Assembly (NCBI GenBank): GCA_030530985.1
Contig: JAUMTX010000010.1
Coordinates: 1-64,000, forward strand
DNA from: Corynebacterium sp.
GTDB lineage: Bacteria; Actinomycetota; Actinomycetes; Mycobacteriales; Mycobacteriaceae
Direction of reading: 5' to 3'
DNA length: 64,000 nucleotides
Shown: in pieces, positions 48,225 to 59,238 of the stretch
Numbering within the stretch: position 1 is the stretch's first letter
Layout: every line of letters begins with the position of its first letter
Translations under genes and position numbers: made by a program
The notes under the pieces: model-generated
The model's database searches: none
Told to the model about the DNA's origin: nothing
Seen by the model: the letters and a program-made list of their open reading frames with translations, nothing else

Positions 48225-48724
48225 TAAAGATCAAGCAACCCTTCTGGTGGGGTGATGAGCACCCAGCCTTCCTCAACATTGACCTCAGGGACGATTTCCT
48301 CGCGGAATGGGATGAGGACCTCCTTGTCACTATCCAAAGCGACCTGCAGAATCTCACCGGCAGGCAGGTGCATCACACCCTCAACAATGCCAATGACCTC
48401 ATCATTCTCACGAACCTCAAGGCCCTCAAGTTCATGATCGTAGAAGCCATCCTCCTCATAGATAGGCTCCGCCCAAAACTTCATGCCGCGCAAAGACTCG
48501 GCGGCGGTACGGTCCGGAATCTCCTCAAAAGTGAGCAAGAAACGGCCCTTGTGCACGCGCAAAGTCTTAATAGTGATCTCACGCTCCTTGCCGGTTTGGC
48601 GGCCACGGAGCACCGCACCAATATAAAAGCGCTCCTCCGGGGTGTCGGTGGTGGATTCCACAGCCAGCTCACCGCGAATACCATGGGGCTTAACTACACG
48701 CCCGATCATAACTTCATCATTCAT
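48224..48724 (-). CDS. rimM: 16S rRNA processing protein RimM
   Basis: A 166-residue RimM, needed for 30S head maturation and binding S19. The N-terminal domain has IGRVVKPHGIRGELAVES, and the C-terminal PRC barrel-like domain has YDHELEGLEVREN and EVLIPFREEIVPEV. Length is normal. It is coupled to trmD; the two lie apart from rpsP because three plus-strand folate-related genes intervene. Confidence 0.95.
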   Translation of the reverse strand: MNDEVMIGRVVKPHGIRGELAVESTTDTPEERFYIGAVLRGRQTGKEREITIKTLRVHKGRFLLTFEEIPDRTAAESLRGMKFWAEPIYEEDGFYDHELEGLEVRENDEVIGIVEGVMHLPAGEILQVALDSDKEVLIPFREEIVPEVNVEEGWVLITPPEGLLDL

Positions 48725-48782
48725 CTCCTCTATTTTAGGCTAAAATCGGGTGTGTTGAATCTCCTGTGTTGAAAGGGTAACC

Positions 48783-49505
48783 ATGCCTAAAGAAGACGCC
48801 GGCCACTGGGTGCTGGCAAGCCTTGGTAAGACTGTTCTTCGCCCTGGTGGTCGCGCCACCACGCATTGGCTGCTTGATAGCGCCGATATTCCAGTGAAAG
48901 CCGTGGTGGAATTCGCCCCGGGTTTGGGTGTGACCGCCCAGGAGATTTTGAGCCGCCACCCACTTTCCTATGTGGGCATTGATGAAACCGTGCAGCACCC
49001 CTATGGCCGTGTCATTAAGGGCCAGGCGCAGGACACTGGTTTGCCATCCGAATCCGCCGATGTGGTGATCGGTGAGGCCATGCTCTCCATGCAGTCGGAG
49101 CGAGTAAAGAAAGAAATCATGACTGAGGCGGCACGCTTGCTGCGCCCCGGTGGTTTGTACCTCATCCATGAACTTTTGCTTCTCGACGCCTCCGTTGAAG
49201 AACAAGTCCGTAAGGATTTGGCCCGCGTGATTAAGGTCAATGCCCGCCCATCCACCTTGGAAGAGTGGACTGCTATTGCGGAGGAGGCCGGTTTTGAGCG
49301 CCTGACCTACCGCCCTGCCCCAATGGGTTTGCTTGACCCGAAGCAGATGTTTGTGGATGAGGGTCCTTTGGGTATGGCCCGTATTGCTTTTAATGCGGCG
49401 CGTAAGCCGGAGGCTCGTAAGCGCATGCTGGAAATGCGTGCGACTTTTGCCAAGCACAAGAAAGATTTGGGCGCTATTGGCATTGTCTTTAGGAAAAAGG
49501 CATAG
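48783..49505 (+). CDS. Class I SAM-dependent methyltransferase
   Basis: 240 residues. The AdoMet-binding motif I is VVEFAPGLGVTAQEIL (about 39-54) with an acidic end of strand 2 at LSYVGID; motif post-I and the PGGLYLIHELLLLD segment fit the ubiE-like methyltransferase group. Substrate unknown. GAAAGGG precedes the ATG. The gene is followed after 8 bases by a cupin protein and then pabAB, so it may be cotranscribed with them. Confidence 0.8.
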   Translation: MPKEDAGHWVLASLGKTVLRPGGRATTHWLLDSADIPVKAVVEFAPGLGVTAQEILSRHPLSYVGIDETVQHPYGRVIKGQAQDTGLPSESADVVIGEAMLSMQSERVKKEIMTEAARLLRPGGLYLIHELLLLDASVEEQVRKDLARVIKVNARPSTLEEWTAIAEEAGFERLTYRPAPMGLLDPKQMFVDEGPLGMARIAFNAARKPEARKRMLEMRATFAKHKKDLGAIGIVFRKKA

Positions 49506-49513
49506 GGCTGACT

Positions 49514-49843
49514 GTGTCTCAGATTAAGGCTCAGGTTAATGATTTGGCGGCGGATTTTCCGCCCATTGATGAGGCTTCGGCACGCCCAGCGGTCAAGCGC
49601 CTCTCCCCTGGCGTGGTGCTTTTTAGCTTTGGTCCCGGCCAGAGTTTGAATGACCACAAGGCGGTGCACCCCATTTCGGTGCAGGTGCTTGATGGGGCCA
49701 TTGATTTTGGTGTGGGCGAAGAGGTCTACCACCTGACTGCGGGCTCTTTGCTGCAGTTGGATAAACTTGTCATTCACCGTGTGGATAATCATGGCACGGA
49801 GCCAGCCCACATGGTGCTGAGCATGCTGTGCCCGCCAAAGTAG
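49514..49843 (+). CDS. Small cupin-domain protein
   Basis: A 109-residue single-cupin protein with the beta-barrel pattern: SLNDHKAVHPISVQVLDGAIDFGVGEEVYHL and then GSLLQLDKLVIHRVDN. Metal-type histidines lie in DHKAVHP and IHRVDNHG, so metal binding is possible. The enzymatic role is unknown. The start is GTG. It is placed between a methyltransferase and pabAB with short gaps on both sides. Confidence 0.75.
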   Translation: MSQIKAQVNDLAADFPPIDEASARPAVKRLSPGVVLFSFGPGQSLNDHKAVHPISVQVLDGAIDFGVGEEVYHLTAGSLLQLDKLVIHRVDNHGTEPAHMVLSMLCPPK

Positions 49844-49847
49844 CTTC

Positions 49848-51518
49848 ATGATTCTCCTGATTGATAATTACGACTCCTTTAGCTATAACCTCTACCACCA
49901 GGTTTTTCGGGTCACGGGGCGCGAACCGGTGCTCATTCATAATGATGAGCCGGTGGAGCCCTATCTTGGCCCCGAGCTGGAGGCTGTCATTATTTCCCCG
50001 GGCCCGGGTAATCCCATGACCCCACGGGATATGGGCTGCAGTACTGTGGCCATTGACTATGCGGTGCGCAATGCGGTGCCGTTATTGGGGATTTGTTTGG
50101 GCCATCAGGCCATTGCCCACTATTTTGGTGGTGAGGTGGGCCGGGTGCACCCCACCCATGGGATTATGGAGGAGATTTCCTACCGTGGCCGACCCATGCA
50201 GATTATGCGCTACCACTCTTTGGGGGTCACGCGCCTGCCCGCCCCATTGCGGCCTATCGCCTGGGCTGCCGATGGGACTTTGATGGGTTTGGAGCACCCA
50301 ACGCTGCCCATTCTTGGTGTGCAATTTCACCCCGAGTCGGTGGGAAGCCCCACCGGTGACGAGATTATGCGCGAATTCCTGGGCTATCCGCTGCGCCATG
50401 AGGTGCCGGCGGTTTCGCCCCTGGATGTGATTGCCACTATGCGTGGGCGCGGGCAGGAAGAATTCTTTTGGCTACGCGATGGGGAAAAGTCCATTATTGC
50501 TTTTCCTTCCACACGCCCTGCACCCGCCATTGTGCCGGGTGCGGGTTTTAGTGGCACTGGCTGGGTGGGTACCTGCACCTATGAGGGGGAGGCCACATGG
50601 TTGCCTGTGCGCAATTCTGTGATTATTCATGGGGATACCATGACCTTGGTGTCCTGCGATAGGGATTTCTTCCCCGAGGCATTTTCGCGGGCTGCGTGCT
50701 CGGTGCCTGCTGCCCTGCGTGCGGAGCTTGCCGCCATGGAGCTGCGCGATGACCATGATTCCTATATTGAGAAGATTGCCCAGTGCCAGGAAAAGATTGC
50801 TGCCGGGGAATCCTATGAGGTGTGCTTGACCACCGCCTGGGAGGGAGAGGCTAGTTCCTGGGATGTGCTTGAGCTTGCTGCCCTCTTTAATGAGGTCGCC
50901 CCAACCCCTTATGGTGCCTGTGTGCATGCCGGTGGGCGCACTGCCCTGTCTTTCTCCCCGGAGGAATTTATTCGCATCCAGGATGGGGTGGCCCGCTCCC
51001 GGCCGATTAAGGGCACAGCACCTGCTGAGGACTCCACTGATTTTGTGGGCACCAAGGAAATTGCCGAAAATCTTATGATTGTGGATTTGGTGCGCCATGA
51101 CCTGGGCCGTGTATCGGTGCCGGATGGGGTTGTGGCGGATCCGCTCTTGGTGGTGGAAACCCATGGTCATGTGCACCAGTTGATTTCCACCATTAGTGCG
51201 CAGCTGCGGGAGGATGTGAGCCCCCAGGAGGTGCTGGATGCGGCCTTCCCACCGGGATCCATGACGGGTGCCCCAAAGAAACGCACCATGGAAATCATTG
51301 AAGAACTCGAAAAGGCACCCCGTGGCCTCTACTCGGGCTATATTGGCTATATTTCTGCCGATACGGCAACCAGCGTGGTTATTCGCACCCTGGTTATGGA
51401 AAATAACCGCTGGCACTATGGGGTGGGTGGGGCCATTACTGCCCTATCGGACCCGGAGGCCGAGTGGCAGGAAATCCTGCACAAGAGCCGTATTCTGAAA
51501 CACCTGGGTGGTCAATGA
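49848..51518 (+). CDS. pabAB: Aminodeoxychorismate synthase, fused PabA-PabB
   Basis: 556 residues. The N-terminal PabA-type glutamine amidotransferase (1-185) has the nucleophile in LLGICLGHQAIAHYFGG (about Cys80), LIDNYDSFSYNLYHQV at the start and QFHPESVGSP with His and Glu. The C-terminal PabB domain (about 200-556) shows RSRPIKGTAPAEDS, MIVDLVRHDLGRVS and PGSMTGAPKKRTMEII, the chorismate site. It makes 4-amino-4-deoxychorismate for folate. The PabB part lacks some N-terminal residues relative to free-standing PabB. It overlaps pabC by ATGA. Confidence 0.93.
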   Translation: MILLIDNYDSFSYNLYHQVFRVTGREPVLIHNDEPVEPYLGPELEAVIISPGPGNPMTPRDMGCSTVAIDYAVRNAVPLLGICLGHQAIAHYFGGEVGRVHPTHGIMEEISYRGRPMQIMRYHSLGVTRLPAPLRPIAWAADGTLMGLEHPTLPILGVQFHPESVGSPTGDEIMREFLGYPLRHEVPAVSPLDVIATMRGRGQEEFFWLRDGEKSIIAFPSTRPAPAIVPGAGFSGTGWVGTCTYEGEATWLPVRNSVIIHGDTMTLVSCDRDFFPEAFSRAACSVPAALRAELAAMELRDDHDSYIEKIAQCQEKIAAGESYEVCLTTAWEGEASSWDVLELAALFNEVAPTPYGACVHAGGRTALSFSPEEFIRIQDGVARSRPIKGTAPAEDSTDFVGTKEIAENLMIVDLVRHDLGRVSVPDGVVADPLLVVETHGHVHQLISTISAQLREDVSPQEVLDAAFPPGSMTGAPKKRTMEIIEELEKAPRGLYSGYIGYISADTATSVVIRTLVMENNRWHYGVGGAITALSDPEAEWQEILHKSRILKHLGGQ

Positions 51519-52084
51519 TGATTGTGGTAGATTCTTTCCGCGTGCAGGATGGCCGCATGGAAGGCCGGGACCTACATGAGCAGCGAACCCGTAAGGCCGC
51601 CGAACAGTTGGGCTTTGTTCTGCCGGATAGTGGGCTGTGGGATGAGGCACTTAGCCAGGACGGCTTTCCGCGCATTAGTGTAAGTGCAGAGCGCGCCTGG
51701 GTGGATTTTCGACCCCTGCCCCAACTGCACGACACCATTCGCCTACACCCGGAGCCTGTGGAGGATCCCCGCACCCACCCCCACATTAAAGGCCCCGATA
51801 TTCCAGTGCTGGGTGAATTGCGAGCGGCTGCCATGAAGGATGGCTATGATGATGTGATTCTCACCAAGGACGGCTATGTCCTGGAGACCGCCCACGGCAA
51901 TATTCTGTGGTTTGAGGGGGACACCCTCATGGCTGTGGACCCGCAGCTGCCCGTCTTCCAAGGGGTCACCCAGCAGCTACTTTTGCAATCACGGCCCCAT
52001 GCTTTTGGGCGGATTCGCCCAGAGGAGCTGCTCGCCCGCCCATTTTGGGTGGTTAATTCCCTGCACGGCATTAGGCGGGCATAA
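51515..52084 (+). CDS. pabC: Aminodeoxychorismate lyase-like, short PLP class IV protein
   Basis: 189 residues, about 70 fewer than E. coli PabC. The opening VVDSFRVQDGRMEGRDLHEQR corresponds to the E..RV..G..F..H..R motif, and the PLP lysine candidate is Lys92 in HPHIKGPDIPVL; the late VLETAHGNILWF matches the phosphate-loop region. The coupled ATGATG start overlaps pabAB, which supports release of p-aminobenzoate from aminodeoxychorismate. It could instead be a class IV aminotransferase with a different substrate. Confidence 0.8.
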   Translation: MMIVVDSFRVQDGRMEGRDLHEQRTRKAAEQLGFVLPDSGLWDEALSQDGFPRISVSAERAWVDFRPLPQLHDTIRLHPEPVEDPRTHPHIKGPDIPVLGELRAAAMKDGYDDVILTKDGYVLETAHGNILWFEGDTLMAVDPQLPVFQGVTQQLLLQSRPHAFGRIRPEELLARPFWVVNSLHGIRRA

Positions 52085-52086
52085 AA

Positions 52087-52108
52087 AAAGAGGCCCGAAG
52101 GCCTCTTT
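52087..52108. terminator. Bidirectional terminator between pabC and rpsP
   Basis: A 9-bp stem AAAGAGGCC/GGCCTCTTT with loop CGAA; TTT follows on the plus strand and a seven-T run (TTTTTTT) on the minus strand. It lies between convergent genes. Confidence 0.88.
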
Positions 52109-52127
52109 CGCACATAAGAATGTGTAA

Positions 52128-52634
52128 TTATTCTGCAGCGTCCTCGGTGGACTCTTCTGCAGCAGCTTCCTCAGCAGCCTCTGCTGCCTCTTCAGCCTCA
52201 GCCTCAGCAGCTGCTTCTTCAGCAGCCTTCTTCTTGGCTTCTTCCTTAGCCTTGCGGCGGGTCTCGGTGATGGCCTCAGCGGTTGGGCCATTAGCAGCTT
52301 CCTGGAGAGCAGCGTTGAAGAGATCCAGCTTGGATGGCTTAGGCTCTGCAACCTTGAGGGTACCCTCTGCACCTGGGAGACCCTTGAACTTCTGCCAGTC
52401 ACCGGTGACCTTGAGCAGAGCAAGAACAGGCTCGGTTGGCTGTGCGCCAACGCCCAGCCAGTACTGAACGCGCTCGGAATCAACCTGGATTACGGATGGG
52501 TCATTCTTTGGGTGGTAGATACCGAGGTTCTCGATAGCCTTACCGGAACGACGGGTACGGGCGTCGGCAACGACGATACGGTACTCAGGGGTACGGATCT
52601 TACCCATACGCTGAAGCTTAATCTTAACAGCCAC
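52128..52634 (-). CDS. rpsP: 30S ribosomal protein S16 with acidic Ala/Glu tail
   Basis: 168 residues. The S16 core (1-80) is plain: [20 protein letters not shown] and GIYHPKND, then [19 protein letters not shown]. From about residue 118 a low-complexity tail of Lys, Glu and Ala runs to the end ([20 protein letters not shown] in part), longer than the usual 80-100-residue S16 but typical for corynebacteria. It is transcribed alone on its strand toward pabC. Confidence 0.96.
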   Translation of the reverse strand: MAVKIKLQRMGKIRTPEYRIVVADARTRRSGKAIENLGIYHPKNDPSVIQVDSERVQYWLGVGAQPTEPVLALLKVTGDWQKFKGLPGAEGTLKVAEPKPSKLDLFNAALQEAANGPTAEAITETRRKAKEEAKKKAAEEAAAEAEAEEAAEAAEEAAAEESTEDAAE

Positions 52635-52768
52635 GATGGCTCCTTTTCTTGTTGGTCACTGGGCAGTACAGACAATCACACCTTCTGTGTGATCCGGTTC
52701 AACCCTTCGATGTTTAACCTGCGTGTGACCACCGGTCGTCCGTAGGCGATGACGGTGTTACGCAGCAT

Positions 52769-52802
52769 TCAACCCCAACCACATTACAGTAGTTGGGGTT
52801 GA
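52769..52802. terminator. Long hairpin downstream of ffh
   Basis: An 11-bp perfect inverted repeat TCAACCCCAAC/GTTGGGGTTGA with a 12-base loop, 10 bases after the ffh stop. There is no T run on either side, so it may be a processing site or a weak terminator. The rest of the 52635-52812 gap shows nothing clear apart from rpsP promoter sequence. Confidence 0.5.
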
Positions 52803-52812
52803 GAATCAAATC

Positions 52813-54354
52813 CTACTTGCCCTTACCCAGCTGCTTGGAAATCTGGTTAAAGTCAATATTTTCCATGCCCTTTGGCATTGGCATGCCATTCATCCCCGGC
52901 ATCCCTGGGATGCCCGCGCCGCCCTGCTGTGCCATCTGCTGCATCTGCTTCTGCATTTCACGCATCTGGCGCATCTGGCTCATGCCACCGCCCTTGCGGC
53001 CCTTCTTGCCCTTGCGGCCACCCTTTTGCTTCTTGGTGGCGCTACGGCCTGGCATGCCAAACTGGCCGGCCATCTTGCCCATCATCTTCTTGGCTTCATT
53101 GAAGCGGTTAATAAGCTGGTTGACATCCTGCACGCTCACACCGGAACCGGCAGCAATGCGCTTACGGCGCGAGGCATTAAGAATCTTTGGATTCTCACGC
53201 TCGGCTGGGGTCATACCGCGAATAATGGCCTGGATGCGGTCAAGCTGCTTTTCATCCACCATATCGGCCATTTGGCTCATCTGCTTTCCACCAGGCAGCA
53301 TCTTCAAAATATTGCCAATTGGGCCCATGCGGCGCACCATGAGCATCTGGTCCAGGAAGTCATTGAGGGTGAGCTCACCGGTGAGCATGCGCTCAGCGGA
53401 GTTGGCGGCAGTCTCCTGGTCCATGACCTGCTCGGCCTGCTCAATGAGGGAGAGCACGTCACCCATGCCGAGGATTCGGCTAGCCATACGCTCAGGGTGG
53501 AAGACATCAAAGTTATCCAGCTTTTCACCTGTGGAGGCGAAAAGAATTGGCTTACCGGTAACTTCACGGATGGACAGTGCCGCGCCACCACGGGCGTCAC
53601 CATCAAGCTTGGTCAGAACCACGCCAGTAAAGTCCACACCATCACGGAAGGCCTCAGCGGTGGTGACCGCATCCTGACCGATCATGGCGTCAATAACGAA
53701 GAGAACCTCATCCGGGTTTGTGGCCTCACGGATATTACGAGCCTGGGTCATCAGCTCCTGGTCAATACCAAGACGACCGGCAGTATCGACAATGACCACA
53801 TCGTACTTATCATGCTTGGCTTTGGCCACACCTTCACGGGCAACCTGAACAGGATCAGTAGTGCCCTCGGTTGGACCATAGAAGGCAACCTCAGCCTTGC
53901 CAGCCACAATTTCAAGCTGCTGGACAGCACCTGGGCGCTGAAGGTCGCAGGCAACCAGAAGTGGGGTGTGGCCCTGCTTGCGCAGGTGCAGGGCGAGCTT
54001 ACCGGCCAGGGTGGTCTTACCGGCACCCTGAAGACCAGCAAGCATAATGACTGTTGGTGGGTTCTTGGCCAGATTGATGCGGCGGGTTTCGCCACCAAGA
54101 ATCTGGACGAGCTCCTCATTAACAATCTTGACTACCTGCTGGGCAGGATTGAGGGCCTCGGAGACCTCCTGGCCCACAGCGCGTTCTTTAATGCGCTTAA
54201 TAAACTCGCGAACTACGGGCAGAGAGACGTCCGCCTCCAAAAGAGCAAGCCTAATCTCACGAGCGGTGGCATTAATATCGGCCTCGCTCAGCTTACCTTT
54301 ACCGCGCAGACCTGAGAGTGCCCCGGTCAAGCGGTCAGATAGGGATTCGAACAT
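52813..54354 (-). CDS. ffh: Signal recognition particle protein Ffh
   Basis: A 513-residue SRP54 GTPase that binds 4.5S RNA and signal sequences. The N domain is followed by the G domain with P-loop GLQGAGKTTLAGKLALHL (about 108-125), VVIVDTAGRLGIDQELM and VVLTKLDGDARGG. The C-terminal M domain is rich in methionine, ending in a Met/Gln/Gly stretch (KQMQQMAQQGGAGIPGMPGM) that is common in actinobacterial Ffh. It pairs functionally with ftsY in this window. Confidence 0.97.
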   Translation of the reverse strand: MFESLSDRLTGALSGLRGKGKLSEADINATAREIRLALLEADVSLPVVREFIKRIKERAVGQEVSEALNPAQQVVKIVNEELVQILGGETRRINLAKNPPTVIMLAGLQGAGKTTLAGKLALHLRKQGHTPLLVACDLQRPGAVQQLEIVAGKAEVAFYGPTEGTTDPVQVAREGVAKAKHDKYDVVIVDTAGRLGIDQELMTQARNIREATNPDEVLFVIDAMIGQDAVTTAEAFRDGVDFTGVVLTKLDGDARGGAALSIREVTGKPILFASTGEKLDNFDVFHPERMASRILGMGDVLSLIEQAEQVMDQETAANSAERMLTGELTLNDFLDQMLMVRRMGPIGNILKMLPGGKQMSQMADMVDEKQLDRIQAIIRGMTPAERENPKILNASRRKRIAAGSGVSVQDVNQLINRFNEAKKMMGKMAGQFGMPGRSATKKQKGGRKGKKGRKGGGMSQMRQMREMQKQMQQMAQQGGAGIPGMPGMNGMPMPKGMENIDFNQISKQLGKGK

Positions 54355-54370
54355 CTCTCTCCTTTAGTTT

Positions 54371-56783
<2,413 letters not shown>

Positions 56784-58103
56784 TTACCTAATATCTGGAC
56801 CAATGCTATCATATGCGGACTCACCGTGGATCTTGGTGTCAATACCGGTGATCTCCACCTCGTCGCTGACACGCCAGCCCATGATGGCCTTAAGTGCAAG
56901 TGCAATGATAGCAGTCACGACGCCGGCGAATACAACTGCAACGAGGGCGATAACAATCTGGACAACGACCAGCTTGAAGCCATCGGCACCGCCACCGGTT
57001 AAGACACCCTGGCCATCAGCGAAGAAGCCGATACCGATGGTGCCCCACAGGGCTGCGCAGAGGTGGACGCCAACAACGTCGAGAGAATCATCGAAGTTGA
57101 AGCGGTACTTGAGACCAACAGCGAAGGCACCAACAATGCCGCCGATGAAACCAAGAATGATGGAAGTCAGTGGGGTTGCAGCGCCAGCTGCAGGGGTGAT
57201 GGTCACGAGACCTGCGACGATACCGGATGCGGCACCGAGGCTAGTTGCGTGGCCGTCGCGAAGGCGCTCAATGAGCAGCCAGCCGAGCATAGCAGCGGCG
57301 GTGGCAACAGTGGTGTTGAGCCATGCCAGGCCTGCGCCACCATCAGCGGCGAAAGCGGAACCGGCATTGAAACCAAACCAGCCGAACCACAGGAGTGCGG
57401 CACCGAGCATAACCAGTGGAAGGTTATGTGGACGCTGTGGGTAGAGCTTGAAGGTCTTGCGTGGACCAACCATCAGGGCAAGCACGAGGGCTGCAGTACC
57501 AGCGGAAATGTGAACTACGGTACCACCGGCGAAGTCAATTGGCTCGATGAGAGCGGTGCCCTCCTCGGAGAGACCAAAGAGCTTGGCTGCAAGACCGGTC
57601 TCAGCGCCGGAGAGCAGGCCGCCACCCCAGACCATGTGGGCCAGTGGGGCGTAAACGAAGGTTGCCCACAGGCCGCTGAATGCCAACCAGGTGGAGAACT
57701 TCACGCGCTCTGCCAGTGCACCGGAAATCAGTGCGGTGGAAATTACTGCGAAGGTAAGCTGGAATCCAACATCGATGATATTTGGATAACCACCGGCGCC
57801 GGCAATGTAATTGCCTTCTGCGTCAGTGATGGAGTCCTTCAAACCAAAAAACTCGAATGGGTTGGCGAAAAGGCCAGCCACATCCTGGGTGCCATAAGAA
57901 ATGGACCAGCCCCAGAGAATATAAATGATGCTTACAACACCCAAGGTGCCAAAGCTCATCATCATCATATTAAGAACGGACTTTTGGCGGCTCATACCGC
58001 CGTAGAACAGCGCAAGCGCTGGGGTCATCAGAAGCACCAGGGATGCGGACATGAGCATCCACGCGGCGTTTCCGGATTGTGTCAGAAGTTCTTCAGGTGT
58101 CAC
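56784..58103 (-). CDS. amtB: Ammonium transporter AmtB
   Basis: A 439-residue channel of the Amt/Rh family with 11 transmembrane helices. Conserved segments are MTPALALFYGGMSRQKSVLNM, the WFGFNAGSAFAADGGAGLAWLNT region with pore residues, and HISAGTAALVLALMVG. The frame is open to 58136, but an AmtR-type operator begins only 3 bases before that codon. The GTG at 58103 instead has AAAGGAGG at good spacing and gives MTPEELLTQSGNAAWML, the proper Amt start. First gene of amtB-glnK-glnD. Confidence 0.94.
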   Translation of the reverse strand: MTPEELLTQSGNAAWMLMSASLVLLMTPALALFYGGMSRQKSVLNMMMMSFGTLGVVSIIYILWGWSISYGTQDVAGLFANPFEFFGLKDSITDAEGNYIAGAGGYPNIIDVGFQLTFAVISTALISGALAERVKFSTWLAFSGLWATFVYAPLAHMVWGGGLLSGAETGLAAKLFGLSEEGTALIEPIDFAGGTVVHISAGTAALVLALMVGPRKTFKLYPQRPHNLPLVMLGAALLWFGWFGFNAGSAFAADGGAGLAWLNTTVATAAAMLGWLLIERLRDGHATSLGAASGIVAGLVTITPAAGAATPLTSIILGFIGGIVGAFAVGLKYRFNFDDSLDVVGVHLCAALWGTIGIGFFADGQGVLTGGGADGFKLVVVQIVIALVAVVFAGVVTAIIALALKAIMGWRVSDEVEITGIDTKIHGESAYDSIGPDIR

Positions 58104-58136
58104 TTCAGGGCCTCCTTTTCGATCATTACCTGACAT

Positions 58137-58156
58137 AAACTATAGACCAATAGATT
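58137..58156. promoter_or_regulatory. AmtR operator in the amtB promoter
   Basis: CTAT at 58140-58143, a 6-base spacer, ATAGAT at 58150-58155: this matches the C. glutamicum AmtR consensus CTAT-N6-ATAG with A/T-rich flanks. On the minus strand it overlaps a -10 hexamer TATAGT, so bound AmtR should block transcription of amtB-glnK-glnD under nitrogen sufficiency. Confidence 0.8.
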
Positions 58157-58200
58157 CAAATTCAATAATCCGACAGGTAGATGGCAGGAGGCAATAAAAA

Positions 58201-58232
58201 AATGTCTGCGCCCTTAGCAGGGCGCAAACATT
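58201..58232 (-). terminator. Terminator of ftsY
   Basis: A long stem AATGT/ACATT plus TGCGCCC/GGGCGCA with a single internal mismatch and loop TTAGCA, followed on the minus strand by TTTTTATTGC. It lies 54 bases after the ftsY stop and isolates it from amtB. Confidence 0.85.
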
Positions 58233-58285
58233 GTTAAAGATTGCTATATTTTTCTTTCAATCTTTGATGGGTATGGGCTGAAAAT

Positions 58286-59215
58286 CTAGCCAAGAAGGGC
58301 GTCGATGAAGGCTTCAACCTCAAATGGTGCAAGGTCGTCTGGGCCCTCACCCAAACCAACCAGCTTCACTGGCACACCAAGCTCTTCCTGCACCTGGAAG
58401 ACAATACCGCCCTTGGCGCTACCGTCAAGCTTGGTCAAGGCTACACCCGTGATGTCAACAACATCACTGAAGGTGCGGGCCTGCATGAGGCCATTCTGGC
58501 CAATGGTGGCATCAAGCACCAGGATGACTTCATCCACCTGGGTGCGCTTCTCCACCACGCGCTTGACCTTACCCAACTGGTCCATGAGGTCCACGGATGT
58601 GTGAAGACGACCAGCGGTATCAATCAGCACCACATCGGCATCGGCTTCAATGCCTGCGGTAACTGCGTCAAAGGCCACTGCGGCTGGGTCTGCGCCCTCT
58701 GGGCCACGAACGGTGGTGGCCCCTACCCTATCGCCCCACATTTGCAACTGGTCGGCTGCTGCGGCACGGAAGGTATCTGCTGCGCCAAGAACCACACTGT
58801 GGCCCATGGATACAAGCACGCGGGCGAGTTTGCCTGTGGTTGTGGTCTTACCGGTGCCATTAACACCGACAACGAGAACCACACCTGGGTCACCGGATAC
58901 GTTGATGGCACGGTCGGCCTCTGGGGCACAGTTGGCCATGAGAACTCTCTTGAGCATGGCGCGCGCCTGGGCTTCATTCTGAACGCCTTCGGCTGCGACC
59001 TTCTCGCGCAGGTCCTCAACAATCTTCATGGTCTGCTTGGTACCAAGGTCTGCCATGAGGAGAGTATCTTCAATTTCCTCCCACGCATCCTCATCAAGGT
59101 CGCCGGCGCTCAGCACGCCCAGCAGGCCCTGGCTAAAGGCATTGGAGGAACGGGAAAGACGACCACGCAGGCGACCTAGTCGACCGACGGCCGACTCGGG
59201 TGCCTCAGTTAGGCT
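58286..59215 (-). CDS. ftsY: FtsY NG GTPase domain, read in the -1 frame after the ftsY slippery site
   Basis: 309 residues from the -1 frame at AGC (59215-59213). The onset SLTEAPESAVGRLGRLRGRL and then SRSSNAFSQGLLGVLSAGDL is the corynebacterial FtsY linker and first N-domain helix. The G domain has VVGVNGTGKTTTTGKLARVL, VVLGAADTFRAAAADQLQMW, VVLIDTAGRLHTSV and ALTKLDGSAKGG. A GTG at 59116 would start inside the N domain and lose its first helix. No plausible start codon exists in this frame upstream of that, so full NG needs a frameshift at 59215-59221 or a corrected sequence. Confidence 0.93.
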   Translation of the reverse strand, partial: SLTEAPESAVGRLGRLRGRLSRSSNAFSQGLLGVLSAGDLDEDAWEEIEDTLLMADLGTKQTMKIVEDLREKVAAEGVQNEAQARAMLKRVLMANCAPEADRAINVSGDPGVVLVVGVNGTGKTTTTGKLARVLVSMGHSVVLGAADTFRAAAADQLQMWGDRVGATTVRGPEGADPAAVAFDAVTAGIEADADVVLIDTAGRLHTSVDLMDQLGKVKRVVEKRTQVDEVILVLDATIGQNGLMQARTFSDVVDITGVALTKLDGSAKGGIVFQVQEELGVPVKLVGLGEGPDDLAPFEVEAFIDALLG

Positions 59216-59238
59216 TTTGGGTCTTCCTTCGCCTCCTC
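59179..59238 (-). promoter_or_regulatory. Candidate -1 programmed frameshift cassette in ftsY
   Basis: On the minus strand the order is: GAGGAGG (59232-59238), ten bases, heptamer C-CCA-AAA in the zero frame (59215-59221), GCC, TAA stop (59209-59211). A GCCT-AACTG-AGGC hairpin (59202-59214) follows directly, and a 7-bp hairpin GTCGGCC-GTC-GGTCGAC (59179-59195) lies 19 bases downstream of the heptamer. A Shine-Dalgarno-like element 10 nt upstream, an X-XXY-YYZ heptamer and a downstream stem is the dnaX layout. Function is not proven. Confidence 0.55.
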
